NCBI RefSeq assembly: GCF_004134825.1
Contig: NZ_SDPN01000018.1
Location: 1 to 64,000 of the forward strand
DNA from: Agromyces albus
Lineage (GTDB): Bacteria > Actinomycetota > Actinomycetes > Actinomycetales > Microbacteriaceae
DNA length: 64,000 nt
Direction of reading: 5' to 3'
A program made the translations under genes and the position numbers. Positions 40,436 to 50,122 of this stretch are shown in pieces; position 1 is the stretch's first letter; each line of letters opens with the position of its first letter. The notes beneath the pieces are model-generated. The model was given only the letters and a program-made list of their open reading frames with translations. It had not been told where the DNA came from and made no database searches.

Positions 40436-40744
40436 ATGGCGGGACAAAAGATCCGCATTCGACTGAAGTCGTATGACCACGAGGTCATCGACACCTCGGC
40501 GCGAAAGATCGTCGACACGGTGACCCGCGCGGGCGCCACGGTCGTCGGCCCCGTGCCGCTTCCCACCGAGAAGAACGTGGTGTGCGTCATCCGTTCGCCC
40601 CACAAGTACAAGGACAGCCGCGAGCACTTCGAGATGCGCACCCACAAGCGTCTCATCGACATCGTGGACCCGACGCCCAAGGCCGTCGACTCGCTCATGC
40701 GTCTCGACCTCCCGGCCGACGTCAACATCGAGATCAAGCTCTGA
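40436..40744 (+). CDS. rpsJ: 30S ribosomal protein S10
   Basis: 102 residues, the standard length. S10 belongs to the 30S head and also serves in transcription antitermination through Nus[16 protein letters not shown] and [24 protein letters not shown] are the family blocks. ATG 40436 follows a purine-rich GAGAGAGAG stretch. First gene of a seventeen-gene ribosomal run; rplC starts 8 bp after its stop. Confidence 0.99.
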   Translation: MAGQKIRIRLKSYDHEVIDTSARKIVDTVTRAGATVVGPVPLPTEKNVVCVIRSPHKYKDSREHFEMRTHKRLIDIVDPTPKAVDSLMRLDLPADVNIEIKL

Positions 40745-40752
40745 GGTAACTG

Positions 40753-41409
40753 ATGTCCACCGCTACCAAGAACGTGAAGGGACTGCTCGGCACCAAGCTG
40801 GGCATGACCCAGGTGTGGGATGAGAACAACCAGCTCGTCCCCGTCACCGTCATCGAGATCGCACCGAACGTCGTGACGCAGCTGCGCACGCCCGAGAAGG
40901 ACGGCTACGACGCCATCCAGATCGCCGCCGGCGCCATCGACCCGCGCAAGGTCACCAAGCCTGCCGCCGGCCACTTCCGTGAGGCAGGCGTCACGCCTCG
41001 CCGTCACCTCGCCGAGGTTCGTACCGCGGATGCCGCGAGCTACGAGCTCGGCCAGGAGCTCACGGTCGACGCCACCTTCGAAGCCGGCCAGCTCGTCGAC
41101 GTCGTCGGCACGAGCAAGGGCAAGGGCTTCGCGGGTGTCATGAAGCGCCACAACTTCAAGGGCGTCTCCGCTTCGCACGGTTCGCACCGCAACCACCGCA
41201 AGCCCGGCTCGATCGGTGCTTCGTCGACCCCCAGCCGTGTCTTCAAAGGCATGCGCATGGCCGGTCGCATGGGTGGCGAGCGCGTCACCGTGCTGAACCT
41301 CCGCGTGCACGCCGTCGACGCCGAGAAGGGCCTGCTGCTCGTCAAGGGCGCGGTTCCCGGTGCTCGCGGCCGTCTCGTTTTCGTCCGCAACGCAGTGAAG
41401 GGGGCGTAG
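40753..41409 (+). CDS. rplC: 50S ribosomal protein L3
   Basis: 218 residues. L3 is an early assembly protein whose loop reaches the peptidyl transferase centre. The start [18 protein letters not shown] and the loop [31 protein letters not shown] with [15 protein letters not shown] are diagnostic. ATG 40753 follows GAGGT by 5 nt, and rplD follows after 4 bp. No insertion or truncation compared with actinobacterial L3. Confidence 0.99.
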   Translation: MSTATKNVKGLLGTKLGMTQVWDENNQLVPVTVIEIAPNVVTQLRTPEKDGYDAIQIAAGAIDPRKVTKPAAGHFREAGVTPRRHLAEVRTADAASYELGQELTVDATFEAGQLVDVVGTSKGKGFAGVMKRHNFKGVSASHGSHRNHRKPGSIGASSTPSRVFKGMRMAGRMGGERVTVLNLRVHAVDAEKGLLLVKGAVPGARGRLVFVRNAVKGA

Positions 41410-41413
41410 TTCC

Positions 41414-42070
41414 ATGGCTACCGTCAACACCCTCGACGTTCTCGACGTGACCGGCAAGAAGTCCGGCACCGTCGAGCTGCCCGCCGAGCTCTTCGACGTG
41501 CAGACCAACGTCCCGCTCATCCACCAGGTCGTCGTCGCGCAGCTCGCTGCCGCCCGCCAGGGCACGCACAAGACGAAGACCCGCGGCGAGGTCTCCGGCG
41601 CCGGTCGCAAGCCCTTCAAGCAGAAGGGCACCGGTCGCGCCCGCCAGGGTTCGATCCGCGCACCGCAGATGACCGGCGGTGGCATCGTCCACGGCCCGCA
41701 GCCGCGTGACTACTCGCAGCGCACCCCCAAGAAGATGATCGCCGCGGCGCTCCTCGGCTCGCTCTCCGACCGCGCACGCGGCGGCCGCATCCACGTCGTC
41801 GAGACGTTCGCGGCGAGCGAGGCCCCGAAGACGAAGGACGCCATCGCGCTCCTCGGTGCGATCGCGCCGGCCAAGCGCTTCCTCGTCGTGGTCGCCCGCG
41901 GCGAAGAGCTCAGCGAGCGTGCCGTTCGCAACATCCCGACCGTGCACTCGCTGCGCGTCGACCAGCTGAACGCCTACGACGTGCTCGTCTCCGACGACAT
42001 CGTCTTCAGCACGGCTGCACTCGAGGCGTTCATCGCCTCGAAGGCGAAGAAGGAAGAGGTCTCGGCATGA
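41414..42070 (+). CDS. rplD: 50S ribosomal protein L4
   Basis: 218 residues. L4 lines the exit tunnel; the tunnel loop reads [31 protein letters not shown] and is intact, without changes of the kind linked to macrolide resistance. In E. coli L4 represses the S10 operon by leader binding; the long leader upstream of rpsJ makes a similar loop conceivable here. ATG 41414; the stop overlaps the ATG of rplW (ATGA), so both are coupled. Confidence 0.99.
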   Translation: MATVNTLDVLDVTGKKSGTVELPAELFDVQTNVPLIHQVVVAQLAAARQGTHKTKTRGEVSGAGRKPFKQKGTGRARQGSIRAPQMTGGGIVHGPQPRDYSQRTPKKMIAAALLGSLSDRARGGRIHVVETFAASEAPKTKDAIALLGAIAPAKRFLVVVARGEELSERAVRNIPTVHSLRVDQLNAYDVLVSDDIVFSTAALEAFIASKAKKEEVSA

Positions 42071-42369
42071 GCGCCGCGCACAACAAGGACCCGCGTGACA
42101 TCGTCATCGCGCCGGTCGTCTCGGAGAAGAGCTACGGCCTGATCGACGAGGGCAAGTACACGTTCATCGTGGACCCCCGCTCGAACAAGACCGAGATCAA
42201 GCTCGCCATCGAGAAGATCTTCAACGTCCAGGTGGCGTCGATCAACACCCTGAACCGTCAGGGCAAGACCCGCCGCACCCGCTTCGGCATGGGCAAGCGC
42301 AAGGACACCAAGCGCGCGATCGTCACCCTCAAGTCCGGCTCGATCGACATCTTCACGGCTGTCGGCTAG
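42067..42369 (+). CDS. rplW: 50S ribosomal protein L23
   Basis: 100 residues. L23 sits at the tunnel exit and is the docking site for trigger factor and the signal recognition particle. [42 protein letters not shown] is the family core. ATG 42067 overlaps the rplD stop. rplB follows after 19 bp. Confidence 0.99.
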   Translation: MSAAHNKDPRDIVIAPVVSEKSYGLIDEGKYTFIVDPRSNKTEIKLAIEKIFNVQVASINTLNRQGKTRRTRFGMGKRKDTKRAIVTLKSGSIDIFTAVG

Positions 42370-42388
42370 GGAGCAGAGGAAACACACT

Positions 42389-43228
42389 ATGGCTATTCGT
42401 AAGTACAAGCCCACGACTCCGGGTCGTCGCGGTTCGTCGGTGGCGGACTTCGCAGAGATCACCCGCTCGACCCCTGAGAAGTCGCTGCTCCGCCCGCTGT
42501 CGAAGACCGGTGGCCGCAACAACCAGGGCCGCATCACGACGCGTCACATCGGTGGTGGCCACAAGCGCCAGTACCGCGTGATCGACTTCCGTCGCAACGA
42601 CAAGGACGGCGTGCCGGCCAAGGTCGCTCACATCGAGTACGACCCCAACCGCACCGCCCGCATCGCGCTCATCCACTTCGTGGACGGCACGAAGCGCTAC
42701 ATCCTCGCGCCGAACAAGCTCGCGCAGGGCGACGCGATCGAGTCGGGCCCCGGCGCCGACATCAAGCCGGGCAACAACCTCCCGCTGCGCAACATCCCCA
42801 CCGGTACCGTGATCCACGCGATCGAGCTCCGCCCCGGCGGCGGTGCCAAGATGGCCCGCTCGGCCGGTGCATCCGTTCGCCTCGTGGCGAAGGACGGCCC
42901 CTACGCCCAGCTGCGTCTGCCCTCGGGCGAGATCCGCAACGTCGACGCGCGCTGCCGCGCGACCGTCGGCGAGGTCGGCAACGCCGAGCAGTCGAACATC
43001 AACTGGGGCAAGGCCGGCCGCAAGCGCTGGAAGGGCGTCCGCCCGACCGTCCGCGGTGTCGCAATGAACCCCGTCGACCACCCGCACGGTGGTGGTGAGG
43101 GCAAGACCTCCGGTGGTCGCCACCCGGTCAGCCCCTGGGGTCAGTCCGAGGGACGCACCCGTCGCCCCAACAAGGAGAGCGACAAGCTCATCGTCCGTCG
43201 TCGCACCGTCGGCAAGAAGCGCAAGTAG
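42389..43228 (+). CDS. rplB: 50S ribosomal protein L2
   Basis: 279 residues, standard length. L2 is needed for subunit association and peptidyl transfer. The start [16 protein letters not shown], the block [18 protein letters not shown] and the catalytic-centre region [25 protein letters not shown] with its conserved His are all present. ATG 42389 with AGAGGAAA upstream; rpsS follows after 12 bp. Confidence 0.99.
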   Translation: MAIRKYKPTTPGRRGSSVADFAEITRSTPEKSLLRPLSKTGGRNNQGRITTRHIGGGHKRQYRVIDFRRNDKDGVPAKVAHIEYDPNRTARIALIHFVDGTKRYILAPNKLAQGDAIESGPGADIKPGNNLPLRNIPTGTVIHAIELRPGGGAKMARSAGASVRLVAKDGPYAQLRLPSGEIRNVDARCRATVGEVGNAEQSNINWGKAGRKRWKGVRPTVRGVAMNPVDHPHGGGEGKTSGGRHPVSPWGQSEGRTRRPNKESDKLIVRRRTVGKKRK

Positions 43229-43240
43229 GAGTAGAAGAAG

Positions 43241-43522
43241 ATGCCGCGCAGTCTCAAGAAGGGCCCCTTCGTCGACGACCACCTGCTTCGCAAGGTCGTT
43301 ACGCAGAACGAAGCCGGTTCCAAGAACGTCATCAAGACCTGGTCACGCCGATCGATGATCATCCCGGCGATGCTGGGTCACACGATCGCCGTGCACGACG
43401 GTCGCAAGCACATCCCGGTGTTCGTCACCGAGACCATGGTGGGCCACAAGCTCGGCGAGTTCGCCCCCACCCGCACCTTCCGTGGACACGTGAAGGACGA
43501 CAAGAAGGGCCGTCGCCGCTGA
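43241..43522 (+). CDS. rpsS: 30S ribosomal protein S19
   Basis: 93 residues. S19 lies in the head of the 30S subunit close to the A-site tRNA and the bridge to 50[20 protein letters not shown] and [30 protein letters not shown] are the expected family sequence. ATG 43241 follows GGAGTAGAAGA. Followed by rplV after 26 bp, which contains a good GAAGGAGGAG ribosome site. Confidence 0.99.
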   Translation: MPRSLKKGPFVDDHLLRKVVTQNEAGSKNVIKTWSRRSMIIPAMLGHTIAVHDGRKHIPVFVTETMVGHKLGEFAPTRTFRGHVKDDKKGRRR

Positions 43523-43548
43523 CGCGGTGACGTGAAGGAGGAGAAGAA

Positions 43549-43914
43549 ATGGTGGAGTCGATCGCACGCGTGCGACACATCCGCGTCACCCCCCAGAAGG
43601 CTCGTCGCGTCGTCAACCTGATCCGCGGCAAGCAGGCTCAGGAGGCCTTGGCCATCCTGAAGTTCGCACCCCAGGGTGCGAGCGAGCCGGTGTACAAGCT
43701 CGTCGCCTCGGCCATCGCGAACGCTCGCGTCAAGGCCGATGCCTCGAACACCTACCTGGACGAGCAGGACCTGTACATCAGCCGCGCATTCGTCGATGAG
43801 GGCACCACCCTCAAGCGATTCCAGCCGCGCGCGCAGGGTCGTGCGTTCCGCATCAACAAGCGCACCAGCCACATCACGGTTGTGCTCGCCACGCCCGAGG
43901 AGGGTACGAAGTAA
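43549..43914 (+). CDS. rplV: 50S ribosomal protein L22
   Basis: 121 residues. L22 forms part of the exit-tunnel constriction with L4. [28 protein letters not shown] and the C-terminal hairpin [24 protein letters not shown] are intact, with no change in the loop region known for macrolide resistance. ATG 43549; stop overlaps the rpsC start (TAATG). Confidence 0.99.
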   Translation: MVESIARVRHIRVTPQKARRVVNLIRGKQAQEALAILKFAPQGASEPVYKLVASAIANARVKADASNTYLDEQDLYISRAFVDEGTTLKRFQPRAQGRAFRINKRTSHITVVLATPEEGTK

Positions 43915-44666
43915 TGGGTCAGAAGGTAAACCCGTACGGCTTCCGTCTCGGCATCACCACCGACCATGTGTCGCGGTGGTTCTCCGACTCGACGAAGCCC
44001 GGTCAGCGCTACTCCGACTACCTCGCAGAGGACATCAAGATCCGTCGTCTGCTGCAGACGTCGCTCGACCGCGCGGGAGTTTCGCGCATCGAGATCGAAC
44101 GCACCCGTGACCGTGTCCGCGTGGACATCCACACGGCGCGTCCCGGCATCGTGATCGGCCGCCGCGGCGCCGAGGCGGAGCGCATCCGCTCCGACCTCGA
44201 GAAGCTCAGCGGCAAGCAGATCCAGCTCAACATCCTCGAGGTGAAGAACCCCGAGGCCGACGCCCAGCTCGTCGCCCAGGGCATCGCCGAGCAGCTCTCC
44301 GCCCGCGTGGCCTTCCGCCGCGCGATGCGCAAGGGCCTGCAGGGTGCCCAGCGCGCCGGTGCCAAGGGTGTCCGCATCCAGGTCTCCGGCCGCCTCGGCG
44401 GCGCCGAGATGAGCCGTTCGGAGTTCTACCGCGAAGGCCGTGTGCCCCTGCACACCCTCCGCGCGAACATCGACTACGGCTTCTACGAGGCGAAGACCAC
44501 TTTCGGCCGCATCGGCGTGAAGGTCTGGATCTACAAGGGCGACATCACCAACAAGGAGCTTGCCCGTGAGCAGGCCAACCAGAAGTCGTCGCGCCCCGAG
44601 CGCACTGACCGTCCCCGCCGTGCGCCCAAGGCGCAGGAGCCGGTGGCAGCAGGAGTTGAGGCATAA
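43914..44666 (+). CDS. rpsC: 30S ribosomal protein S3
   Basis: 250 residues. S3 guards the mRNA entry channel and has helicase activity with S4 and S5. The start [13 protein letters not shown], the KH domain with [17 protein letters not shown] and the block [18 protein letters not shown]-like [19 protein letters not shown] are present. The last 35 residues are a lineage-type basic and Ala/Pro-rich tail ([20 protein letters not shown]). ATG 43914 overlaps the rplV stop. Confidence 0.99.
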   Translation: MGQKVNPYGFRLGITTDHVSRWFSDSTKPGQRYSDYLAEDIKIRRLLQTSLDRAGVSRIEIERTRDRVRVDIHTARPGIVIGRRGAEAERIRSDLEKLSGKQIQLNILEVKNPEADAQLVAQGIAEQLSARVAFRRAMRKGLQGAQRAGAKGVRIQVSGRLGGAEMSRSEFYREGRVPLHTLRANIDYGFYEAKTTFGRIGVKVWIYKGDITNKELAREQANQKSSRPERTDRPRRAPKAQEPVAAGVEA

Positions 44667-44668
44667 CC

Positions 44669-45088
44669 ATGTTGATTCCCCGTCGAGTCAAGTACCGCAA
44701 GCAGCACCACCCCGGCCGTTCGGGCCAGGCAACCGGTGGCACGAAGGTCACCTTCGGTGAGTTCGGCATCCAGGCCCTGACCCCCGCGTACGTGACGAAC
44801 CGTCAGATCGAGTCCGCTCGTATCGCGATGACCCGTCACATCAAGCGTGGCGGCAAGGTGTGGATCAACATCTACCCCGACCGTCCGCTCACGAAGAAGC
44901 CCGCCGAGACCCGCATGGGTTCCGGTAAGGGTTCGCCCGAGTGGTGGGTCGCCAACGTCAAGCCGGGCCGGGTCCTCTTCGAGGTCTCGGGTGTCTCCGA
45001 GGAACTCGCTCGTGAGGCCATGACCCGTGCAATCCACAAGCTGCCCCTCAAGGCACGCATCATCAAGCGCGAGGAGGGCGACGCATAA
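44669..45088 (+). CDS. rplP: 50S ribosomal protein L16
   Basis: 139 residues. L16 positions the A-site tRNA and is a late assembly protein. [43 protein letters not shown] and [25 protein letters not shown] are the full family signatures. ATG 44669 comes 2 bp after the rpsC stop; its own stop overlaps the ATG of rpmC (TAATG). Confidence 0.99.
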   Translation: MLIPRRVKYRKQHHPGRSGQATGGTKVTFGEFGIQALTPAYVTNRQIESARIAMTRHIKRGGKVWINIYPDRPLTKKPAETRMGSGKGSPEWWVANVKPGRVLFEVSGVSEELAREAMTRAIHKLPLKARIIKREEGDA

Positions 45089-45420
45089 TGGCCGTCGGAA
45101 CCAAGGAGCTCACCCCGGTCGAGCTCGACACGTTTGAAGACGAGCGACTCCTCGATGAGCTGAAGAAGGCCAAGGAAGAGCTGTTCAACCTGCGCTTCCA
45201 GTCGGCCACCGGTCAGCTCGAGAGCCACGGCCGCCTGCGCGCGGTCAAGCGAGACATCGCCCGCATCTACACGGTCATCCGTGAGCGCGAACTCGGCATC
45301 CGGGCCACGCCCGCGCCGGTCGAGGCTCCGGCCAAGGCCGAGAAGAAGACGAAGAAGGCCAAGGCAACGGCATCCGACGAGGATGCCGCAGCCGAGGCCG
45401 CAGAGACGAAGGAGGCCTGA
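45088..45420 (+). CDS. rpmC: 50S ribosomal protein L29 with C-terminal extension
   Basis: 110 residues, against about 65-80 in most bacteria. The first 75 are a normal L29 ([50 protein letters not shown] in pieces), a two-helix protein at the tunnel exit near L23. The remaining 35 residues are a charged Lys/Ala/Glu-rich tail ([21 protein letters not shown]) that is probably disordered. ATG 45088 overlaps the rplP stop. Confidence 0.97.
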   Translation: MAVGTKELTPVELDTFEDERLLDELKKAKEELFNLRFQSATGQLESHGRLRAVKRDIARIYTVIRERELGIRATPAPVEAPAKAEKKTKKAKATASDEDAAAEAAETKEA

Positions 45421-45422
45421 TC

Positions 45423-45728
45423 ATGGCTGAGACCAAGAAGGCTGTCGAGGCCGAGGTCGCCGAGTCGGCCGAACTCGTCCGCGGTTACCGCAAGGTTCGC
45501 CGCGGCTACGTGACCAGCGACAAGATGGACAAGACCATCGTCGTCGAGGTCGAAGACCGCGTGAAGCACCCGCTCTACGGCAAGGTGATGCGCCGCTCCT
45601 CCAAGGTGAAGGCACACGACGAGCTGAACACCGCCGGCATCGGCGACCTCGTCGTGATCAGCGAGACCCGGCCCCTCAGCGCCACCAAGCGCTGGCGCCT
45701 CGTCGAGATCGTCGAGAAGGCCAAGTAA
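45423..45728 (+). CDS. rpsQ: 30S ribosomal protein S17
   Basis: 101 residues. S17 is an OB-fold primary binder of the 16S 5' domain. [45 protein letters not shown] is the family core, ending [15 protein letters not shown]. An N-terminal extension of about 18 acidic/Ala residues precedes it. ATG 45423 lies 2 bp after the rpmC stop. Confidence 0.99.
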   Translation: MAETKKAVEAEVAESAELVRGYRKVRRGYVTSDKMDKTIVVEVEDRVKHPLYGKVMRRSSKVKAHDELNTAGIGDLVVISETRPLSATKRWRLVEIVEKAK

Positions 45729-45760
45729 GCCTCGCGCTTGCTTGAGAGAAGGAGTTAGAA

Positions 45761-46129
45761 GTGCTTCAGCAGGAATCACGAGTCAAGGTCGCCGATAACA
45801 CCGGCGCCAAGGAACTGCTCACGATCCGCGTCCTCGGTGGCTCGAAGCGTCGGTACGCCGGTCTCGGCGACACCATCGTCGCGACCGTCAAAGACGCGAT
45901 CCCCGGCGGCAACGTCAAGAAGGGCGATGTGGTCAAGGCCGTCATCGTCCGCACCGTCAAGGAGACCCGTCGTTCCGACGGCTCCTACATCAAGTTCGAC
46001 GAGAACGCAGCGGTGATCCTCAAGAACGATGGTGACCCCCGTGGCACCCGCATCTTCGGACCGGTCGGTCGCGAGCTTCGCGACCGCAAGTTCATGAAGA
46101 TCATCTCGCTGGCACCGGAGGTTATCTAG
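45761..46129 (+). CDS. rplN: 50S ribosomal protein L14
   Basis: 122 residues, standard length. L14 contacts 16S rRNA in a subunit bridge. [27 protein letters not shown] and the C-terminal [25 protein letters not shown] are diagnostic. GTG 45761 with GAAGGAG 9 nt before it. It opens the part equivalent to the spc operon, 32 bp after rpsQ; no separate promoter is evident. Confidence 0.99.
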   Translation: MLQQESRVKVADNTGAKELLTIRVLGGSKRRYAGLGDTIVATVKDAIPGGNVKKGDVVKAVIVRTVKETRRSDGSYIKFDENAAVILKNDGDPRGTRIFGPVGRELRDRKFMKIISLAPEVI

Positions 46130-46131
46130 TC

Positions 46132-46491
46132 ATGGCCAACATCAAGAAGGGTGACCTCGTGCAGGTCATCTCGGGCCGCAGCCAGGCCCGCGGCGGAGAC
46201 CGCGGCAAGCAGGGCAAGGTGCTCGAGGTGATCGTCGCCGAGAACCGCGTCGTCGTCGAGGGCATCAACTTCGTCACGAAGCACGTTCGCGTCGGCCAGA
46301 CGCAGCGCGGCTCGAAGACGGGTGGCATCGAGACCCACGAAGCGCCGATCCACGTCTCGAACGTGGCGCTCGTCGACCCCGAGTCGAAGAAGCCGACCCG
46401 CGTCGGCTTCCGCCTCGAGACCGTGACGAAGGACGGCGTCGAGAAGACCGTCCGCGTCCGCTACGCCAAGAAGTCAGGTAAGGACCTGTAA
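46132..46491 (+). CDS. rplX: 50S ribosomal protein L24
   Basis: 119 residues. L24 initiates 50S assembly and contains a KOW domain, seen as [72 protein letters not shown] completes the core. ATG 46132 is 2 bp after the rplN stop and its TAA overlaps the rplE ATG (TAATG). No odd insertions. Confidence 0.99.
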   Translation: MANIKKGDLVQVISGRSQARGGDRGKQGKVLEVIVAENRVVVEGINFVTKHVRVGQTQRGSKTGGIETHEAPIHVSNVALVDPESKKPTRVGFRLETVTKDGVEKTVRVRYAKKSGKDL

Positions 46492-47078
46492 TGACCGATA
46501 CGGCAACGCAGGCTGGCAAAATCCAGCCGCGACTGAAGACCAAGTACCGGACCGAGATCTCGAAGGCTCTCACCGAGGAGCACGGCTACACCAACGTGCA
46601 CCAGGTGCCGGGCCTCGTGAAGATCGTCGTGAACATGGGCGTCGGTGAGGCGGCCCGCGACGGCAAGATCATCGACGGCGCGATCGCCGACCTCACGAAG
46701 ATCACGGGCCAGAAGCCGCAGGTCACCAAGGCCCGCAAGTCCATCGCGCAGTTCAAGCTGCGCGAGGGCCAGCCGATCGGCGCGCACGTGACGCTGCGAG
46801 GCGACCGCATGTGGGAGTTCCTCGACCGCCTGCTCTCGCTCGCGCTCCCGCGCATCCGTGACTTCCGCGGCCTGTCGGAGAAGCAGTTCGACGGCAACGG
46901 CAACTACACCTTCGGTCTCACGGAGCAGTCCGTGTTCCACGAGATCGACCAGGACAAGATCGACCGCGTCCGCGGCATGGACATCACTGTGGTGACCACC
47001 GCCAAGAACGACGAAGAAGGCCGCGCGCTGCTCAAGCAGCTCGGGTTCCCCTTCAGGTCGAGCGAAACCCCCAGCTGA
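46491..47078 (+). CDS. rplE: 50S ribosomal protein L5
   Basis: 195 residues. L5 binds 5S rRNA and contacts the P-site t[58 protein letters not shown] and [34 protein letters not shown] are the family sequence. ATG 46491 overlaps the rplX stop. In other actinobacteria rpsN (S14) comes next; here 87 bp with a hairpin separate it from rpsH. Confidence 0.99.
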   Translation: MTDTATQAGKIQPRLKTKYRTEISKALTEEHGYTNVHQVPGLVKIVVNMGVGEAARDGKIIDGAIADLTKITGQKPQVTKARKSIAQFKLREGQPIGAHVTLRGDRMWEFLDRLLSLALPRIRDFRGLSEKQFDGNGNYTFGLTEQSVFHEIDQDKIDRVRGMDITVVTTAKNDEEGRALLKQLGFPFRSSETPS

Positions 47079-47084
47079 ACCGGA

Positions 47085-47102
47085 CCGGGGCATCCGCCCC
47101 GG
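47085..47102 (+). other. hairpin in the rplE-rpsH gap
   Basis: CCGGGGC, loop ATCC, GCCCCGG: seven perfect pairs directly after the rplE stop. The 87-bp gap occupies the place where rpsN lies in Mycobacterium; no remnant of an S14 reading frame was found in it. Confidence 0.5.
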
Positions 47103-47165
47103 CCACACCACAGGTCGGCGTCCGTGGAACGGGCGTCGAAACCTGGTGAACGATAGGAAATACCC

Positions 47166-47564
47166 ATGACGATGACCGACCCGGTCGCTGACATGCTGAC
47201 CCGCTTGCGGAATGCGAACTCCGCGCACCACGACTCCGTCGCGATGCCCAACTCGAAGCTCAAGGCGCACATCGCCGAGATCCTGAAGAACGAGGGCTAC
47301 ATCGCCGACTTCGAGGTCACCGACGCACGCGTCGGCAAGACCCTCACGCTGCAGCTCAAGTTCGGCCCGAACCGCGAGCGTTCGATCGCCGGCATCAAGC
47401 GCGTGTCGAAGCCCGGCCTGCGCGTCTACGCGAAGTCCACCGAGCTGCCCAAGGTGCTCGGCGGCCTCGGCGTCGCGATCCTGTCCACCTCCAACGGTCT
47501 GCTCACCGACCGTCAGGCCGAGAAGAAGGGCGTGGGTGGGGAAGTCCTCGCCTACGTGTGGTAG
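47166..47564 (+). CDS. rpsH: 30S ribosomal protein S8
   Basis: 132 residues. S8 organises the central domain of 16S rRNA and in E. coli also represses the spc operon. [36 protein letters not shown] and the C-terminal [31 protein letters not shown] are the family signatures. ATG 47166; rplF starts 4 bp after the stop. Confidence 0.99.
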   Translation: MTMTDPVADMLTRLRNANSAHHDSVAMPNSKLKAHIAEILKNEGYIADFEVTDARVGKTLTLQLKFGPNRERSIAGIKRVSKPGLRVYAKSTELPKVLGGLGVAILSTSNGLLTDRQAEKKGVGGEVLAYVW

Positions 47565-47568
47565 TTCC

Positions 47569-48105
47569 ATGTCACGAATCGGACGACTTCCCATCGACAT
47601 CCCCGCGGGTGTCGACGTCACGGTCGACGGCCTGGCCGTCACCGTCAAGGGCCCCAAGGGTGAGCTCGCGCTCACCGTCGCGAACCCGATCGAGGTGAAG
47701 ATCGAGGACAACCAGGTGCTCGTCACCCGGCCCGACGACGAGCGCAACTCGCGCTCGCTGCACGGTCTCACCCGCACGCTCATCGCGAACCAGATCATCG
47801 GCGTCACGCAGGGCTACACCAAGGGCCTCGAGATCGTCGGCACCGGATACCGCGTCGCCCAGAAGGGTTCGTCGGTCGAGTTCGCGCTCGGCTTCTCGCA
47901 CCCTGTGGTCGTCGAGCCCCCGGCCGGCATCACGCTGACCGTCGAGGGCAACAACAAGATCACGGTCGCCGGCATCGACAAGCAGGCCGTCGGCGAGACC
48001 GCCGCGAACATCCGCAAGATCAAGAAGCCCGAGCCCTACAAGGGCAAGGGCATCCGCTACGCCGGCGAGGTCGTGCGTCGCAAGGCCGGAAAGTCAGGTA
48101 AGTAA
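47569..48105 (+). CDS. rplF: 50S ribosomal protein L6
   Basis: 178 residues. L6 lies near the factor-binding site of the large subunit. [33 protein letters not shown] opens the first of its two similar domains, and [42 protein letters not shown] closes the second. ATG 47569 is chosen; an in-frame start at 47536 overlaps rpsH by ten codons. rplR follows after 2 bp. Confidence 0.99.
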   Translation: MSRIGRLPIDIPAGVDVTVDGLAVTVKGPKGELALTVANPIEVKIEDNQVLVTRPDDERNSRSLHGLTRTLIANQIIGVTQGYTKGLEIVGTGYRVAQKGSSVEFALGFSHPVVVEPPAGITLTVEGNNKITVAGIDKQAVGETAANIRKIKKPEPYKGKGIRYAGEVVRRKAGKSGK

Positions 48106-48107
48106 TC

Positions 48108-48467
48108 ATGGCTGTGAAGACCAAGACGGCTGCGCGCTCGCGCCGCCACACCCGCCTTCGCAAGAAGGTCATCGGAACCGAGCAGCGTCCGCGCCTCGTC
48201 GTCACGCGTTCGGCCCGCCACGTCTTCGTGCAGGTCGTCGACGACGCCGTGGGTCGTACCCTCGCGTCCGCATCCACCATGGAGGCAGACCTCCGAACCT
48301 TCGACGGTGACAAGACCGCCAAGGCCAAGAAGGTCGGCGAACTCGTCGCTGAGCGTGCGAAGGAGGCCGGCATCGAGGCGGTCGTCTTCGACCGCGGTGG
48401 CAACAAGTACGCCGGTCGTGTCGCAGCCATCGCTGATGGCGCGCGAGAGGCGGGGCTGAGCCTGTGA
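48108..48467 (+). CDS. rplR: 50S ribosomal protein L18
   Basis: 119 residues. L18 binds 5S rRNA together with L5. [48 protein letters not shown] and the C-terminal [28 protein letters not shown] match the family throughout. ATG 48108 lies 2 bp after rplF. Its stop is overlapped by the annotated GTG of rpsE. Confidence 0.99.
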   Translation: MAVKTKTAARSRRHTRLRKKVIGTEQRPRLVVTRSARHVFVQVVDDAVGRTLASASTMEADLRTFDGDKTAKAKKVGELVAERAKEAGIEAVVFDRGGNKYAGRVAAIADGAREAGLSL

Positions 48468-49165
48468 CCGACAACAAGAAGGAGAACGAGGTGGCTGCAG
48501 TGGCAGAGGCACCCGTGGAGACCGCCGCCGCGAGCGAGGTCCCCCAGAACGAGCCGCGCGAGGCCCGTCGTGGCAGCCGCGAGCGTGGACCGAGCCGTGA
48601 CCGCGGTGGCCGTGACGCCGAGAAGAGCCAGTTCCTCGAGCGCGTCGTGACCATCAACCGCGTGTCGAAGGTCGTCAAGGGCGGCCGTCGCTTCAGCTTC
48701 ACGGCGCTCGTCGTCGTGGGCGATGGCAACGGTCTCGTCGGCGTCGGCTACGGCAAGGCGCGCGAGGTCCCGACCGCGATCTCGAAGGGCGTCGAGGAGG
48801 CGAAGAAGAACTTCTTCCGCGTGCCTCGCGTCGGTGGCAGCATTCCGCACCCCGTGCAGGGTGAAGCAGCCGCCGGTGTCGTGCTCCTCCGTCCGGCCGG
48901 CCCCGGTACCGGCGTTATCGCCGGTGGACCGGTGCGCGCCGTGCTCGAGTGCGCCGGCATCCACGACGTCCTGAGCAAGTCGCTCGGTTCGTCGAACACG
49001 ATCAACATCGTGCACGCCACGGTCGCGGCACTGTCGCAGCTCGAAGAGCCGCGCGCAGTCGCAGCACGTCGTGGCCTCGACTACGACCAGGTCGCCCCCG
49101 CGCGCCTGATCCGTGCCGAGGCGGCGGCGGCCGAGGCGGCCGCAGCAGCGAAGGCAGGTGCGTGA
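48464..49165 (+). CDS. rpsE: 30S ribosomal protein S5 with extended termini
   Basis: 233 residues, versus 166 in E. coli. S5 acts in decoding fidelity; the core [45 protein letters not shown] is intact. About 50 residues of low-complexity Ala/Glu/Arg-rich sequence precede the core and an Ala/Glu helix ends the protein. GTG 48464 overlaps the rplR stop but has a weak ribosome site; GTG 48491, nine codons later, has AAGAAGGAG at good distance and may be the true start. The stop overlaps rpmD (TGATG). Confidence 0.98.
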   Translation: MTDNKKENEVAAVAEAPVETAAASEVPQNEPREARRGSRERGPSRDRGGRDAEKSQFLERVVTINRVSKVVKGGRRFSFTALVVVGDGNGLVGVGYGKAREVPTAISKGVEEAKKNFFRVPRVGGSIPHPVQGEAAAGVVLLRPAGPGTGVIAGGPVRAVLECAGIHDVLSKSLGSSNTINIVHATVAALSQLEEPRAVAARRGLDYDQVAPARLIRAEAAAAEAAAAAKAGA

Positions 49166-49347
49166 TGGCACAGCTCAAGGTGACCCAGATCAAGTCCAAG
49201 GTGAGCGAGAAGCAGTACCAGCGCGACACGCTGCGCAGCCTCGGACTCAAGCGGATCGGCCAGTCGGTCGTTCGCGAGGACACCCCGCAGAACCGCGGCT
49301 ACGTGAACACCGTCGCCCACCTCGTGAAGGTTGAGGAGATTGACTAA
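49165..49347 (+). CDS. rpmD: 50S ribosomal protein L30
   Basis: 60 residues, the typical size. L30 is a small protein on the 5S side of the large subunit. [56 protein letters not shown] is recognisable over its full length. ATG 49165 overlaps the rpsE stop and its TAA overlaps the ATG of rplO, so three proteins are coupled. The much longer upstream frame is a shadow of rpsE. Confidence 0.98.
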   Translation: MAQLKVTQIKSKVSEKQYQRDTLRSLGLKRIGQSVVREDTPQNRGYVNTVAHLVKVEEID

Positions 49348-50009
49348 TGGCTGACGAGAAGAACGACGTCGAAGCCGTGGCCCCCAAGAAGGCCCCGGCC
49401 AAGAAGGCCCCGGCCAAGGCCACCGCCGACAAGGCCGACACGGCACCCGCGAAGAAGGCACCTGCCAAGGCTGCTGCCGCGAAGACCGACGACGCGAAGG
49501 CCGACAAGGCTCCCGCGAAGAAGGCTCCCGCGAAGAAGGCAGCCGCCAAGGCGGATGTCGCGGAGAAGCGCGAGCAGGTGCTGAAGGTGCACCACCTCCG
49601 CCCGGCTCCCGGCGCCAAGAAGGACAAGACCCGCGTCGGTCGCGGTGAGGGTTCGAAGGGCAAGACCGCCGGTCGCGGCACCAAGGGCTCCAAGGCCCGC
49701 GGCAACATCCGTCCCGGCTTCGAGGGCGGGCAGCTTCCGTACCACATGCGTGCGCCGAAGCTCCGCGGCTTCAAGAACCCGTTCCGTGTCGAGTACCAGG
49801 TCGTGAACCTGCAGAAGCTCGCCGAGCTCTACCCGAAGGGCGGCGACGTCACCGTCGCCGATCTCGTCGAGAAGGGCGCCGTCCGCAAGAACGAGCTCGT
49901 CAAGGTGCTCGGAAACGGCGACATCGCGGTGAAGCTGAACGTCGCGGTCGACAAGGTCTCCGGCTCAGCAGAGCAGAAGATCGTCGCCGCCGGCGGCTCG
50001 GTCAAGTAG
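49347..50009 (+). CDS. rplO: 50S ribosomal protein L15 with Lys/Ala/Pro-rich N-terminal extension
   Basis: 220 residues, about 70 more than usual. Residues 75-220 are a normal L15 ([40 protein letters not shown] and [27 protein letters not shown]), a late assembly protein. The first 72 residues consist of APAKKAPAK-type repeats like those of histone H1 or mycobacterial HU tails, probably disordered and RNA-binding. ATG 49347 overlaps the rpmD stop. A later start near 49572 was considered, but no ribosome site supports it. Confidence 0.97.
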   Translation: MADEKNDVEAVAPKKAPAKKAPAKATADKADTAPAKKAPAKAAAAKTDDAKADKAPAKKAPAKKAAAKADVAEKREQVLKVHHLRPAPGAKKDKTRVGRGEGSKGKTAGRGTKGSKARGNIRPGFEGGQLPYHMRAPKLRGFKNPFRVEYQVVNLQKLAELYPKGGDVTVADLVEKGAVRKNELVKVLGNGDIAVKLNVAVDKVSGSAEQKIVAAGGSVK

Positions 50010-50028
50010 GACTGCACCACCGATTGCC

Positions 50029-50078
50029 CGAGCCTGTCGGGACCTCGCGTATGATTCACGGGGGTCTCGACAGGCTCG
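50029..50078. repeat. intergenic inverted repeat element, copy B
   Basis: CGAGCCTGTCGGGACC (50029-50044) and GGTCTCGACAGGCTCG (50063-50078) pair in 15 of 16 positions around an 18-nt loop that contains TATGAT, a possible -10 box for secY. The arms share their core with the element at 40285, so this is the same repeat family inserted between rplO and secY. Confidence 0.75.
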
Positions 50079-50122
50079 AGCCGCATATGGACTGACTCCA
50101 CGACGGAGCAACAGGAGGACGA

